From Polynucleobacter sp. MG-6-Vaara-E2 (lineage in GTDB: Bacteria; Pseudomonadota; Gammaproteobacteria; Burkholderiales; Burkholderiaceae), in assembly GCF_018687695.1 (NCBI RefSeq), contig NZ_CP061303.1, positions 186,001-250,000 on the forward strand: a stretch of 64,000 nucleotides of DNA. The letters are read 5' to 3'. The notes beneath the pieces are model-generated. The model saw only the letters and a list, made by a program, of their open reading frames with translations, did not search any database and was not told where the DNA came from. Numbering within the stretch: the stretch's first letter is position 1; each line of letters starts with the position of its first letter. The translations under genes and the position numbers were made by a program. Of this stretch, positions 1-8,185 are shown piece after piece.

Positions 1-264
1 GGCGGTATGGATAAATTCCACTACCGCAGCCATTTCGAGGGTATAGGGGGTTGCTTTGCCATTGGCTAGCGCCTTGGCAACCAACATCAATAAAGCAGGC
101 CTTACACGCTTTCCGCCTGCCTGGATGATGTAGCTGGAGATTTGGTCAATTAAGGCGACTTTTGAGGCCAAACGCTCTCGAATCACCTCATCTAAGCCCT
201 TGAATTCTAGGGAAATAGGGGCCAAGATTTGGCTTAAGTCATTGATTTTGACAGTGCTCGTCAT
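1..264 (-). CDS. ispB: Polyprenyl (octaprenyl) diphosphate synthase, N-terminal part, cut by window edge
   Basis: The reverse strand from ATG at 264 reads 88 codons without a stop to base 1. The protein carries GGKRVRP at residues 50-56, the conserved substrate-binding stretch of trans-prenyl diphosphate synthases, followed by a helix ending EFIHTA just before where the first Asp-rich motif would come. The family makes the isoprenoid side chain of ubiquinone from FPP and IPP. Divergence from rplU-rpmA is the usual place of ispB in proteobacteria. No Shine-Dalgarno precedes the ATG; a TATTAT hexamer lies 7 nt upstream (see the leaderless finding). The catalytic Asp motifs are outside the window, so the chain-length class is inferred from context. 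Confidence 0.88.
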   Translation of the reverse strand, partial: MTSTVKINDLSQILAPISLEFKGLDEVIRERLASKVALIDQISSYIIQAGGKRVRPALLMLVAKALANGKATPYTLEMAAVVEFIHTA

Positions 265-276
265 GCAAGATATAAT
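248..276 (+). promoter_or_regulatory. Consensus sigma70 promoter of rplU-rpmA
   Basis: TTGACA at 248-253 and TATAAT at 271-276 are separated by exactly 17 nt: a perfect match to both hexamers and to optimal spacing. The -35 lies inside the first codons of the divergent ispB gene. Predicted start of transcription is near 283, giving a 5' leader of about 57 nt for rplU. A fully consensus promoter fits the high demand for ribosomal proteins. Confidence 0.85.
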
Positions 277-277
277 A
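272..277 (-). promoter_or_regulatory. Candidate -10 element of ispB (leaderless arrangement)
   Basis: TATTAT on the reverse strand (5 of 6 matches to TATAAT) ends 7 nt before the ispB ATG at 264, so transcription would begin at or next to the start codon. It overlaps the forward-strand -10 of rplU by five bases, making a shared bidirectional promoter core. No convincing -35 is seen for this direction. Confidence 0.33.
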
Positions 278-285
278 ATGGGCTT

Positions 286-308
286 AGCTTATCCAGGGTG
301 GATTAGCT
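286..308 (+). other. Stem-loop at the 5' end of the rplU leader
   Basis: AGCTTATCC (286-294) pairs with GGATTAGCT (300-308) around an AGGGT loop: eight base pairs with one central U-U mismatch. It would begin only a few nucleotides after the predicted transcription start. A role as mRNA-stabilising 5' hairpin or r-protein control site is inference only. Confidence 0.4.
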
Positions 309-339
309 TAAATGTAGATATTAATTGAGGTTTCAAACC

Positions 340-651
340 ATGTACGCGGTCATAAAAACCGGTGGCAAACAGTATAAAGTTGCTGCAGGCGAAAAATTGA
401 AAATAGAACAGATACCAGCGGAAATCGGCAGCGAAATCACTCTTGACCAAGTCCTCGCCGTTGGCGAAGGCGCTTCACTGAAATTGGGTGATCCATTGGT
501 TAATGGTGCAGCTGTGATGGCCACTGTCGTCTCCCAAGGACGTCACGATAAAGTGACAATCTTTAAGATGCGCCGTCGCAAGCATTATCAAAAGCACCAA
601 GGCCATCGTCAGAATTTCACTGAAATTTTGATCAACACGATTAAAGCCTAA
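340..651 (+). CDS. rplU: 50S ribosomal protein L21
   Basis: The 103-residue protein begins [14 protein letters not shown] and ends with a basic [14 protein letters not shown] stretch, both hallmarks of bacterial L21, and has the usual family length. The frame is open five codons further upstream (to a TTG at 325), but the ATG at 340 matches the conserved L21 N-terminus and has GAGG at 327-330 as ribosome-binding site. L21 binds 23S rRNA in the large subunit. It is co-transcribed with rpmA 19 nt downstream from the consensus promoter at 248-276. Confidence 0.97.
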   Translation: MYAVIKTGGKQYKVAAGEKLKIEQIPAEIGSEITLDQVLAVGEGASLKLGDPLVNGAAVMATVVSQGRHDKVTIFKMRRRKHYQKHQGHRQNFTEILINTIKA

Positions 652-670
652 TTCAGGGTAGGAGAAAGAT

Positions 671-931
671 ATGGCACAGAAAAAAGGCGGCGGCTCAACA
701 CGAAATGGCCGTGATTCAGAATCGAAACGCTTAGGCGTTAAGGTATTTGGCGGCGAGCATATTAATGCTGGCAGTATCATTATTCGTCAACGTGGCACAC
801 GTGTTCATCCAGGTGCTAACGTTGGTATTGGTAAAGATCACACTTTGTTCGCCTTAATTGACGGTCAAGTGGAATTCGGCGTTAAGGGTGCCTTGAAGAA
901 GGCCCAAGTTTCAGTTTTGCCTCGTTCATAA
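671..931 (+). CDS. rpmA: 50S ribosomal protein L27
   Basis: The 86-residue protein opens [18 protein letters not shown] and contains [10 protein letters not shown] and [12 protein letters not shown], the standard L27 motifs; the N-terminal tail of this family reaches toward the peptidyl-transferase centre. There is no Firmicutes-type cleavable leader. AGGAG at 660-664 precedes the start at a normal distance. It is the second gene of the rplU-rpmA unit, which is closed by the hairpin terminator at 989-1014. Confidence 0.97.
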   Translation: MAQKKGGGSTRNGRDSESKRLGVKVFGGEHINAGSIIIRQRGTRVHPGANVGIGKDHTLFALIDGQVEFGVKGALKKAQVSVLPRS

Positions 932-988
932 GGCGCCTGACTGAGACTCGTTTGATTCAGATTTACTCCGAATTTAACTCTTAGGAAC

Positions 989-1014
989 AGGCCTCGCTAA
1001 GCGAGGCCTTTTTT
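989..1014 (+). terminator. Intrinsic terminator after rpmA, abutting obgE
   Basis: AGGCCTCGC (989-997) and GCGAGGCCT (1001-1009) form a nine-pair stem with a TAA loop, followed by a run of six T. It ends four bases before the obgE start codon, so the obgE message must come from read-through or from a start site within the hairpin region. The 3' arm holds GAGG, the only Shine-Dalgarno-like sequence before obgE. Confidence 0.9.
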
Positions 1015-1018
1015 ATTC

Positions 1019-2113
1019 ATGAAATTTATAGACGAAGCACGCATTGAAGTCATAGCCGGCCAGGGTGGTGCCGGGAGTGCCTCTATGCGCCGCGAAAAGT
1101 TTATTGAATTTGGCGGTCCTGATGGAGGCGACGGTGGCAAAGGCGGAAGTGTCTGGGCAATTGCTGACCGCAACATCAATACGTTGATTGATTACCGCTA
1201 CGCTAAAACACACACCGCAAAAAATGGTGAACCTGGGCGTGGTGCCGACTGTTATGGTCGCGCCGGTGACGATATTGAATTGCGTATGCCAGTTGGCACC
1301 ATCATTTCTGATTACGAAACTGGTGAGCCTATTGCTGATTTAACTACCCATGGCGAACGTTTGTGTTTAGCGCAAGGCGGCGTTGGTGGTTGGGGCAATA
1401 TTCACTTTAAGAGCTCTACCAATAGAGCGCCACGTCAAAAAACCAATGGGAAGCCTGGTGAACGACGCAAACTAAAGCTTGAATTAAAAGTACTGGCTGA
1501 TGTTGGTTTATTGGGTATGCCAAACGCTGGTAAATCAACTTTGATCACTGCCGTTTCAAATGCGAGACCAAAAATTGCAGACTATCCATTTACAACTTTG
1601 CATCCTAACCTCGGTGTAGTGCGTGTAGGTAATGAGCGCAGTTTTGTGATTGCGGATATTCCTGGATTGATTGAGGGTGCGGCTGAAGGTGCTGGTCTAG
1701 GCCACCGCTTCTTGCGCCATTTGCAACGCACAGGTGTTCTCTTGCATTTGGTTGATATCGCACCATTTGATGAGAATGTAGATCCAGTTGCCGATGCCAA
1801 TGCCATCGTGAATGAATTGCGCAAATACGATGAGGCCTTAGTTGAGAAACCACGCTGGTTGGTGCTCAATAAGGTCGATATGATTCCTGAAGAGGATCGT
1901 AAGAAAGTGGTTGCTGATTTTGTTAAAAAGTTTAAGTGGAAAGGTCCTGTATTTGAGATCTCTGCTTTGACTGGCATGGGTTGCGATAAGCTTTGCTATT
2001 CCTTGCAAGATTATTTAGATTCTGTACGCCGGGATCGAGATGATGCTGAAGAGCGTGCAGCAGATCCTCGCTATCAAGATCAAGCGCAAGATCAAGATAA
2101 AACTCCAGATTAA
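1019..2113 (+). CDS. obgE: Obg-family GTPase, ribosome assembly factor
   Basis: The 364-residue protein has the glycine-rich OBG fold at about 1-159 ([12 protein letters not shown] near 32-43) and a GTPase domain with G1 GMPNAGKS (166-173), G3 DIPGL (213-217), G4 NKVD (284-287) and G5 SAL (315-317). A Gln/Asp-rich acidic tail ends the protein. Obg proteins act on the 50S subunit and in stress control. The start is fixed by the conserved MKFIDEA N-terminus, yet it lies only 4 nt after the T-run of the preceding terminator, with no free Shine-Dalgarno. Synteny rplU-rpmA-obgE-proB is conserved. Confidence 0.96.
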   Translation: MKFIDEARIEVIAGQGGAGSASMRREKFIEFGGPDGGDGGKGGSVWAIADRNINTLIDYRYAKTHTAKNGEPGRGADCYGRAGDDIELRMPVGTIISDYETGEPIADLTTHGERLCLAQGGVGGWGNIHFKSSTNRAPRQKTNGKPGERRKLKLELKVLADVGLLGMPNAGKSTLITAVSNARPKIADYPFTTLHPNLGVVRVGNERSFVIADIPGLIEGAAEGAGLGHRFLRHLQRTGVLLHLVDIAPFDENVDPVADANAIVNELRKYDEALVEKPRWLVLNKVDMIPEEDRKKVVADFVKKFKWKGPVFEISALTGMGCDKLCYSLQDYLDSVRRDRDDAEERAADPRYQDQAQDQDKTPD

Positions 2114-2139
2114 AGAGTAATTCAGCCCCTCTATTTGTT

Positions 2140-2931
2140 ATGAACCATAAACAAACTAAACGCATCGTTGTTAAAGTTGGCTCAAGCCTTGTTACCAATA
2201 ATGGCGAAGGCTTGGATCATGCCGCCATTGCAAAGTGGGCAGAGCAAATTGCAGGCTTGCTCAAGAATAGACATGAGGTCCTAATGGTAAGTTCTGGGGC
2301 TATTGCCGAAGGAATGCAGCGTTTAGGATGGAGTAAGCGTCCACAGGAGATTCATGAACTTCAGGCTGCCGCTGCTGTTGGTCAAATGGGCTTGGTACAA
2401 GTGTATGAAAGCTGTTTTGCGCGCTTTAATTTGCGCAGCGCACAGATTTTGCTAACGAATGCTGACTTAGCCCACGCTGAGCGTAATGCGAATGCAAAAG
2501 GTACGCTAGACACTCTATTAAGGTTGGGTGTAGTGCCAATCATTAATGAGAATGACACGGTGGTGACTGATGAAATTAAATTTGGTGATAACGATAGCCT
2601 AGCTGCTTTAGTCACCAATCTAGTTCATGCAGATCTATTAATTATTCTCACTGATCAAGGCGGCTTATATACTGCCGATCCTCGTCAGAATCCAGCAGCG
2701 ACCCTACTAACTGATGCTGTAGCTGGAGACCCTGCTTTAGAAAAAATGGCGGGTGGTGCAGCAAGTGAGTTGAGTAAGGGCGGTATGCTTACCAAGGTAT
2801 TGGCAGCAAAAATTGCTGTGCAAACTGGCGCATCAACTGTGATTGCTTCTGGGCACGAACCAGATGTACTAACTCGACTTCTATCGGGCGAGAAAATAGG
2901 GACTCGCTTGAGTTCTCAAGCTGCCCACTAA
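2140..2931 (+). CDS. proB: Glutamate 5-kinase, lacking the C-terminal PUA domain
   Basis: This catalyses the first step of proline synthesis, ATP-dependent phosphorylation of glutamate. The amino-acid-kinase fold is complete: VKVGSSLV (11-18), SSGAIAEGM (51-59), IINENDTV (134-141), FGDNDSLAA (148-156) and GGMLTK (214-219). At 263 residues it is about 100 shorter than E. coli-type ProB because it stops right after the kinase domain ([10 protein letters not shown]). No PUA remnant is present downstream: the next gene starts on the other strand 25 nt later. Its partner proA is about 41 kb away at 44380. Confidence 0.93.
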   Translation: MNHKQTKRIVVKVGSSLVTNNGEGLDHAAIAKWAEQIAGLLKNRHEVLMVSSGAIAEGMQRLGWSKRPQEIHELQAAAAVGQMGLVQVYESCFARFNLRSAQILLTNADLAHAERNANAKGTLDTLLRLGVVPIINENDTVVTDEIKFGDNDSLAALVTNLVHADLLIILTDQGGLYTADPRQNPAATLLTDAVAGDPALEKMAGGAASELSKGGMLTKVLAAKIAVQTGASTVIASGHEPDVLTRLLSGEKIGTRLSSQAAH

Positions 2932-2955
2932 AGACCTTAAATTACCACTCCGTTT

Positions 2956-3519
2956 TTATTGAATACCGAAGGAGTTGGTTGGCTTGGTCCCACCTGTAAA
3001 CCCATTTGGATTTAAAGACTGGAGAATGGTCTTGATATTCTTCTCTTGGGTATTGAAATTACAAAACGCTCCCTGCGCTAAAGCAGCTTGATAACGATTG
3101 GGCACATTGCTTTGGATTCCTCTCCAGCTTGAGAGAGGGTTTTCTTTCCAGATATTATTTTCCAGGGTGCCATATAGGCGCCACTGAAATGAGTCGCAAC
3201 GAATGCCCTCATATTGCGCCTGTTGTCCACCACTGGGATTGGTCATTACAACGATATAACGTGTCACACCATCAGCGCCAATCAGTATTGAGTCTGTATC
3301 AACGGCAAATTTAAAAACAGTATGCTGCGATACATAAAAAGGTAAAAGGGTTGATGGATTAGGTGGGTTCAAAGGCATCTTCGTTACCCCTTCCTTAAAT
3401 ACCATTGGTGCAAAGGGATCAAGTCCACTTTCTATGGGATCGCCCGCACAAGCCAACAAGAGTAAAGATGCACATAAGCAAGTGAAGTATTGGCTAAGAG
3501 TGCGAAAGAGTGAACTCAT
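2956..3519 (-). CDS. CNP1-like family lipoprotein
   Basis: This 187-residue protein has a lipoprotein signal: hydrophobic stretch followed by LLAC with the lipidated cysteine at residue 24. The mature part contains YEGIRCDSFQWRLYG, typical of the CNP1-like proteins of betaproteobacteria, a family of unknown function. Its ATG overlaps the rppH stop (TAATG at 3517-3521), implying translational coupling downstream of rppH. The product is probably anchored in the outer membrane or periplasmic face. The family assignment rests on motif memory and the characteristic position between proB and rppH. Confidence 0.72.
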   Translation of the reverse strand: MSSLFRTLSQYFTCLCASLLLLACAGDPIESGLDPFAPMVFKEGVTKMPLNPPNPSTLLPFYVSQHTVFKFAVDTDSILIGADGVTRYIVVMTNPSGGQQAQYEGIRCDSFQWRLYGTLENNIWKENPLSSWRGIQSNVPNRYQAALAQGAFCNFNTQEKNIKTILQSLNPNGFTGGTKPTNSFGIQ

Positions 3520-4118
3520 TATTTTGATTTATCCGATTTGGTGGGCTCTTTAGGATTCTCATCGCCCCTAGAGTAAAAAGATTGCAGTAAATCTAAAGGA
3601 GTACCCCAGGCCAGCTGTTGCATGCGAACGCCTTTTGCAAGATAGCGCGCTAACTCAGATAGGGCGAGTTGATATACCTCACGTTTAAAGCCAATCACAG
3701 CATCGAGCTGAATCCAGAATGGAACCCAGCGCCAGGCATCAAATTCAGGCTGTTCTGTAGCGCGTAACTGAATATCGCTATCTAAACCAACGAAACGTAG
3801 TAAAAACCAGATTTGTTTTTGACCACGATAAGCAGCGCGGTGAACGCGAGTGGCATGTTGGCGGCGTAAGTATTCCTCAGGGACGTCATAGCGGAGCCAG
3901 TCCCTAGTTCGTCCAATAATTTGGACATGTTCCGGCAGCAAGCCAACCTCTTCATGCAATTCGCGGTACATCGCCTGTTCAGGGCTTTCGCCATGAGCTA
4001 TCCCGCCCTGCGGGAACTGCCACGAATGCTGCCCAACGCGTTTTCCCCAGAAAACCTCGTTGCGGCTGTTAAGGAGGACAATGCCGACATTGGGTCGATA
4101 CCCTTCACGGTCAAGCAT
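3519..4118 (-). CDS. rppH: RNA pyrophosphohydrolase (Nudix)
   Basis: The 199-residue protein begins [15 protein letters not shown] and has a complete Nudix box at 38-60 (GG...GES..QA..REL.EE.GL), matching the position in E. coli RppH. It removes pyrophosphate from the 5' triphosphate of mRNA, starting RNA decay. Residues ERRRQ-like [10 protein letters not shown] and [10 protein letters not shown] also fit RppH rather than a general Nudix hydrolase. It diverges from proS across 48 bp. A reverse-strand TATAAT (4159 down to 4154) is a plausible -10 with a roughly 30-nt leader. Confidence 0.92.
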   Translation of the reverse strand: MLDREGYRPNVGIVLLNSRNEVFWGKRVGQHSWQFPQGGIAHGESPEQAMYRELHEEVGLLPEHVQIIGRTRDWLRYDVPEEYLRRQHATRVHRAAYRGQKQIWFLLRFVGLDSDIQLRATEQPEFDAWRWVPFWIQLDAVIGFKREVYQLALSELARYLAKGVRMQQLAWGTPLDLLQSFYSRGDENPKEPTKSDKSK

Positions 4119-4166
4119 GATCGTGCCCCAAATCCTTTAAAATCAACGATTTGATTATATCCATTC

Positions 4167-5909
4167 ATGAAAGCATCACAATCATTTCTCGCCACGCTAA
4201 AAGAAGCCCCCTCTGACGCTGAGGTGGTTTCGCACAAGCTCATGGTGCGCGCAGGTTTAATTCGCAAGCTAAGCGCAGGCATATATAACTATTTGCCCCT
4301 TGGGTTAAAGGCGATTCGCAAGGTAGAAAATATTATTCGCGAAGAAATGAATCGTGCTGGTGCAATCGAATTATTAATGCCAATGATTCAGCCCGCCGAA
4401 TTGTGGCAAGAGACTGGTCGTTGGGAAAAAATGGGTCCGGAGTTACTCCGCATCAAAGATCGCCATGATCGTGATTTCTTAATTCAACCTACTTCCGAAG
4501 AAGTTATCACTGATTTAGCTCGTAATGAGATTAAAAGTTATAAGCAATTGCCAGTGAATTTTTATCAAATTCAGACCAAGTTCCGCGATGAGCGCCGTCC
4601 ACGTTTTGGAATCATGCGTGGTCGTGAGTTCAGCATGAAAGATGCTTACTCATTTGATCGTGATGCTGAAGGATTGAAGAAGTCATATCAAATCATGTTT
4701 GATGCTTACACACGTATCTTCAAGCGTATGGGGCTGCAATTTCGTGCAGTCACTGCAGACAATGGTGCGATTGGCGGTTCAGGTAGCCAAGAATTCCATG
4801 TCATAGCTGACACTGGCGAGGATGCCATCGTGTATTGCCCAAGTTCAGAGTACGCTGCCAATTTGGAGGCCGCAGAATCTTTATCTTTAATCGCAGCGCG
4901 TGCTGCTGCGGCGCAAGCAATGGCTAAGGTGCCAACGCCTGACATTACTAATTGTGCTGATGTTGCTAAGTTCTTAAGCATTCCTCTTGAGAAGACGGTG
5001 AAATCTTTATTGTTCGCTGCAGATCAGGAAAAGGGACCAGCAAAACTCTTTATGCTGTTGGTGCGTGGCGATCATGAATTGAACGAAGTTAAGGCTAGCA
5101 AGATTCCTGGCATGGCCGAATCCCGCTTTGCTAGTGAAGCTGAAATTAAGCAAGCTTGCAATGCGCCTGCGGGTTATCTAGGTCCGGTTGGTGTGAGCTC
5201 TGACGTGACGGTTGTTGCTGATAGGACGGCGGCCAATATGTCTGACTTTGTGTGTGGTGCCAATGATGCTGGGCATCACTTGACTGGCGTGAACTGGGGC
5301 CGCGATTTACCAGAGCCATTGGTAATGGATATACGCAATGCTGTGATTGGTGATCCTTCTCCCGATGGCAAAGGCAATGTTGATATTTGTCGTGGTATCG
5401 AAGTAGGTCACGTTTTTCAATTGGGCACTCGCTACTCTGAGGCAATGGGCTGCACTTATTTAGATCAACAAGGCAAAGCACAGCCCATGGTAATGGGCTG
5501 CTATGGTATCGGCGTAACCCGTTTGCTTGGGGCTGCGATTGAGCAAGGGCATGACGATAAGGGCATTATTTGGCCAATCTCCATGGCGCCATTTGAGGTA
5601 GTGATCTGCCCGATGGGTTACGAAAAGTCAGAAGCTGTAAAAACTGCATGTGATCAATTGCATGATGAATTGCTCGCTGCAGGCATCGATGTGATTTTGG
5701 ATGATCGTAATGAGCGTCCGGGCGCGATGTTTGCAGACTGGGAGTTGATTGGTGCGCCATTCCGTGTAGTGATCGGTGATCGTGGCCTAGCAGATTCTCA
5801 AGTGGAATTTAAAGGGCGTACAGACGCTGAATCACAAAATATTCCGCTTGCACAAATCAAAGACAAAGTGATTACTGCAGTTCAAGCTGCAAAAAATATA
5901 ATCGCTTAA
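4167..5909 (+). CDS. proS: Prolyl-tRNA synthetase, bacterial type with editing insertion
   Basis: This 580-residue class II synthetase charges tRNA-Pro. Motif 2 lies at about 139-164 ([18 protein letters not shown]), motif 3 near [13 protein letters not shown], and the C-terminal anticodon-binding domain includes [19 protein letters not shown] roughly 180-residue insertion between motifs 2 and 3 (about 224-407) resembles the YbaK-like deacylase domain that removes mischarged alanine. No Shine-Dalgarno is visible; TATATC ends 5 nt before the ATG. rppH diverges upstream, as in other Burkholderiales. Confidence 0.96.
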   Translation: MKASQSFLATLKEAPSDAEVVSHKLMVRAGLIRKLSAGIYNYLPLGLKAIRKVENIIREEMNRAGAIELLMPMIQPAELWQETGRWEKMGPELLRIKDRHDRDFLIQPTSEEVITDLARNEIKSYKQLPVNFYQIQTKFRDERRPRFGIMRGREFSMKDAYSFDRDAEGLKKSYQIMFDAYTRIFKRMGLQFRAVTADNGAIGGSGSQEFHVIADTGEDAIVYCPSSEYAANLEAAESLSLIAARAAAAQAMAKVPTPDITNCADVAKFLSIPLEKTVKSLLFAADQEKGPAKLFMLLVRGDHELNEVKASKIPGMAESRFASEAEIKQACNAPAGYLGPVGVSSDVTVVADRTAANMSDFVCGANDAGHHLTGVNWGRDLPEPLVMDIRNAVIGDPSPDGKGNVDICRGIEVGHVFQLGTRYSEAMGCTYLDQQGKAQPMVMGCYGIGVTRLLGAAIEQGHDDKGIIWPISMAPFEVVICPMGYEKSEAVKTACDQLHDELLAAGIDVILDDRNERPGAMFADWELIGAPFRVVIGDRGLADSQVEFKGRTDAESQNIPLAQIKDKVITAVQAAKNIIA

Positions 5910-5930
5910 TTGAACTAGTATCTTAGTAAG

Positions 5931-7313
5931 TTATTTTTTAAAGAGTCCGCCAATACCCTTGGCGGCTCCTTTAGCAGCCATTGCTGCCATGGTTCGGGCC
6001 ATTTTTCCGCCCTTAAATTGTTTCATCATAGTTTGCATTTGCTCGAACTGAGCAAGCAAGCGATTGACTTCTTGAACTTCCACCCCAGCGCCTGCGGCGA
6101 TACGGCGTTTACGGCTGGCCTTCAGTAATTCAGGTTTGCTACGCTCACGTGGCGTCATGCTATCGATGATTCCCCGCATGCGTTTGGTTTGTTTGTCGGC
6201 GTTACTGAGATTGGTTTTGGAGGCAGCTTGAGCAACTTGGCTTGGAAGCTTGTCCATTAAGCTGGCCATGCCACCCATCTTTTGCATCTGTAAGAGTTGA
6301 TCCCGAAAATCTTCTAAATCAAATCCGCCTTTAGAAATCTTGCTGGCTAATTTTTCTGCCTTAGCAACATCGACGTGTTGTTGGGCTTGTTCAACCAGCG
6401 CAAGAATATCGCCCATCCCCAGAATGCGGTTGGCCATGCGCTCGGCATCAAAGGCTTCTAGGCCATCCATCTTCTCCGCGACACCAATAAATTTCAGTGG
6501 CACGCCGGTCACTTGGCGAACGGAGAGGGCTGCGCCACCGCGCGAATCACCATCAAGCTTGGTCAGAATGACGCCAGTCAGTGGTAGAGCTTCATGAAAG
6601 GCTTTAGCAGTATTAACGGCATCTTGACCCAGCATGGCGTCAACCACAAACAAGGTTTCAATCGGGTTTAAGCTCGCATGCAAGGTTTTAATTTCTTGCA
6701 TCAGCGCTTCATCAATGCCTAGGCGACCTGCAGTATCGACAATGACGATGTCAAAGTAATGACGTCTTGCCCAATCTAGGGCTGCAGCCGCAATATCGTT
6801 GGGTTTTTGATTAACGTTGCTCGGAAAAAATTCAGCCCCAACTTGCTTGGTAACCGTTTCTAGCTGCTCAATAGCTGCTGGACGATATACGTCACAGGAA
6901 ACAGTGAGAACTTTCTTTTTCTTTTTTTCTTGCAACCATTTTGCCAGCTTGCCGGCCGAGGTGGTTTTACCAGCGCCTTGTAGGCCTGCCATCAAAATTA
7001 CAGCAGGGGGCTGAGTGGCTAAATTGAGCTCGCCGCTTTGATTGACGTCACCCCTCATGACTTGGGCAAGCTCTCGTTGAACTACGCCAACCAATGCTTG
7101 ACCAGGGCTGAGGCTGCCTACAACTTCTTCTCCTAGGGCTTTGAACTTAATTTGCTCTAGCAAAGACTTCACTACCGGTAGGGCTACGTCCGCCTCTAGA
7201 AGGGCTAAACGGATCTCTCGCAGCATTTCTGCGGTGTTGGCTTCAGTCAGACGGGCTTGTCCCCGCATTGTTTTAACAACGCGAGATAGACGATCGGTGA
7301 GGTTTTCTAGCAT
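5931..7313 (-). CDS. ffh: Signal recognition particle protein Ffh
   Basis: The 460-residue protein has N-domain helices, then the SRP GTPase with G1 GLQGAGKT (110-117), G3 DTAGR (193-197) and G4 TKLDGDSRGG (251-260), and a methionine-rich M domain from about 330 (QLLQMQKMGGMASLMDKL). The basic MRGIIDSMTPRER segment and the final FEQMQTMMKQFKGGKM are the SRP RNA and signal-peptide binding parts. It directs membrane proteins to FtsY and the translocon. It diverges from the YpjD-like gene with only 20 bp between start codons, the same pairing as ffh-ypjD in E. coli. Confidence 0.97.
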   Translation of the reverse strand: MLENLTDRLSRVVKTMRGQARLTEANTAEMLREIRLALLEADVALPVVKSLLEQIKFKALGEEVVGSLSPGQALVGVVQRELAQVMRGDVNQSGELNLATQPPAVILMAGLQGAGKTTSAGKLAKWLQEKKKKKVLTVSCDVYRPAAIEQLETVTKQVGAEFFPSNVNQKPNDIAAAALDWARRHYFDIVIVDTAGRLGIDEALMQEIKTLHASLNPIETLFVVDAMLGQDAVNTAKAFHEALPLTGVILTKLDGDSRGGAALSVRQVTGVPLKFIGVAEKMDGLEAFDAERMANRILGMGDILALVEQAQQHVDVAKAEKLASKISKGGFDLEDFRDQLLQMQKMGGMASLMDKLPSQVAQAASKTNLSNADKQTKRMRGIIDSMTPRERSKPELLKASRKRRIAAGAGVEVQEVNRLLAQFEQMQTMMKQFKGGKMARTMAAMAAKGAAKGIGGLFKK

Positions 7314-7319
7314 TTATCG

Positions 7320-7325
7320 ATTAGA
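7320..7325 (-). promoter_or_regulatory. Candidate -10 element of ffh (leaderless arrangement)
   Basis: TCTAAT on the reverse strand (5 of 6 to TATAAT) ends 6 nt before the ffh ATG at 7313. On the forward strand TAGACT (7322-7327, 4 of 6) ends 6 nt before the ypjD-like ATG at 7334. The 20-bp gap thus seems to hold two overlapping, oppositely directed -10 elements. No clear -35 was found. Confidence 0.33.
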
Positions 7326-7333
7326 CTTTCCAG

Positions 7334-8182
7334 ATGGATATTTTAGGTCACCCAGCATCCGGATTGCTCCCTTCCGCACTTTATCTACTTCTTTTGCTCT
7401 TTTTGAGTTTTAGGTCAAAGGCAGGGAATGAGTCTGCGGCCTCGGCTGGGCTTATTCAAGCCTTCATCTTGCTTGCTCTGATAGTTCACGGAATTCAGTT
7501 GCATGACTCTGTCTTTGCTGCAAATGGATTTGTTTTTGGATTTGCACAGGATTTATCGTTGATCGCCTGGGTCGGACTGGCTTTTTATTGGTTTCAGTCT
7601 TGGTTTTTGCCTATCTCCAGTTTGCGCTGGCTAGCAGTTTTATTTGCCTTGGTTTGTTCATTGCTTCCAAGTCTTTTTCCAGGAACTCTCATTTCTCCTA
7701 AGGCAGTTTCTGATCCTTGGTTCAAGGGGCATTTCATTGTTGCGACCATTTCGGTAGGCTTGCTGAGTTTGGCGGCTATGCACGCGATGTTGATGAGTGT
7801 TCAGGATCGAGCTTTGCATCGTCAACTTGCCATTGTTCCCGATAGTCGTGTTGCGCATTGGCTTGAGGATTTACCACCATTAATGACGATGGAAAGCTTA
7901 CTGTTTAATTTGCTGTATGTCGGCTTTGCTCTTTTGAGTTTGACAGTATTTTCAGGGCTGTTGTTTTCTCAAACATTGTTCGGCAAACCTCTAGTCTTTG
8001 ATCACAAAACAATTTTTGCACTGGTATCGTGGTTCTTGTTTGCTGGCTTATTGTTAGCGCGTTGGCGAGTAGGTCTGCGCGGACGAGCAGCTATTCGTTG
8101 GGTATTGAGTGCATATAGTGCTTTACTCTTGGCTTATGTTGGTAGCCGTTTCGTTTTGGAAGTCATTCTTCAGAGAGTGTGA
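7334..8182 (+). CDS. ypjD: YpjD/CcsA-like cytochrome c assembly-family membrane protein
   Basis: The 282-residue protein is almost wholly hydrophobic, with about eight membrane segments and the conserved core HFIVATISVGLLSLAAMHA, LEDLPPLMTMESLLFNL and a late HKTIFALVSWFLF. These are features of the cytochrome c assembly (CcsA/CcmC-related) family, and the pairing with ffh identifies the YpjD branch, whose members are linked to membrane protein or haem handling but not firmly characterised. The downstream amidase gene begins 3 nt after its stop, so both are probably one transcription unit. Confidence 0.8.
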   Translation: MDILGHPASGLLPSALYLLLLLFLSFRSKAGNESAASAGLIQAFILLALIVHGIQLHDSVFAANGFVFGFAQDLSLIAWVGLAFYWFQSWFLPISSLRWLAVLFALVCSLLPSLFPGTLISPKAVSDPWFKGHFIVATISVGLLSLAAMHAMLMSVQDRALHRQLAIVPDSRVAHWLEDLPPLMTMESLLFNLLYVGFALLSLTVFSGLLFSQTLFGKPLVFDHKTIFALVSWFLFAGLLLARWRVGLRGRAAIRWVLSAYSALLLAYVGSRFVLEVILQRV

Positions 8183-8185
8183 TCC

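Noticed and set aside
475..780. 101-codon reverse frame across rplU-rpmA
   Set aside because: Antisense to two certain ribosomal protein genes.
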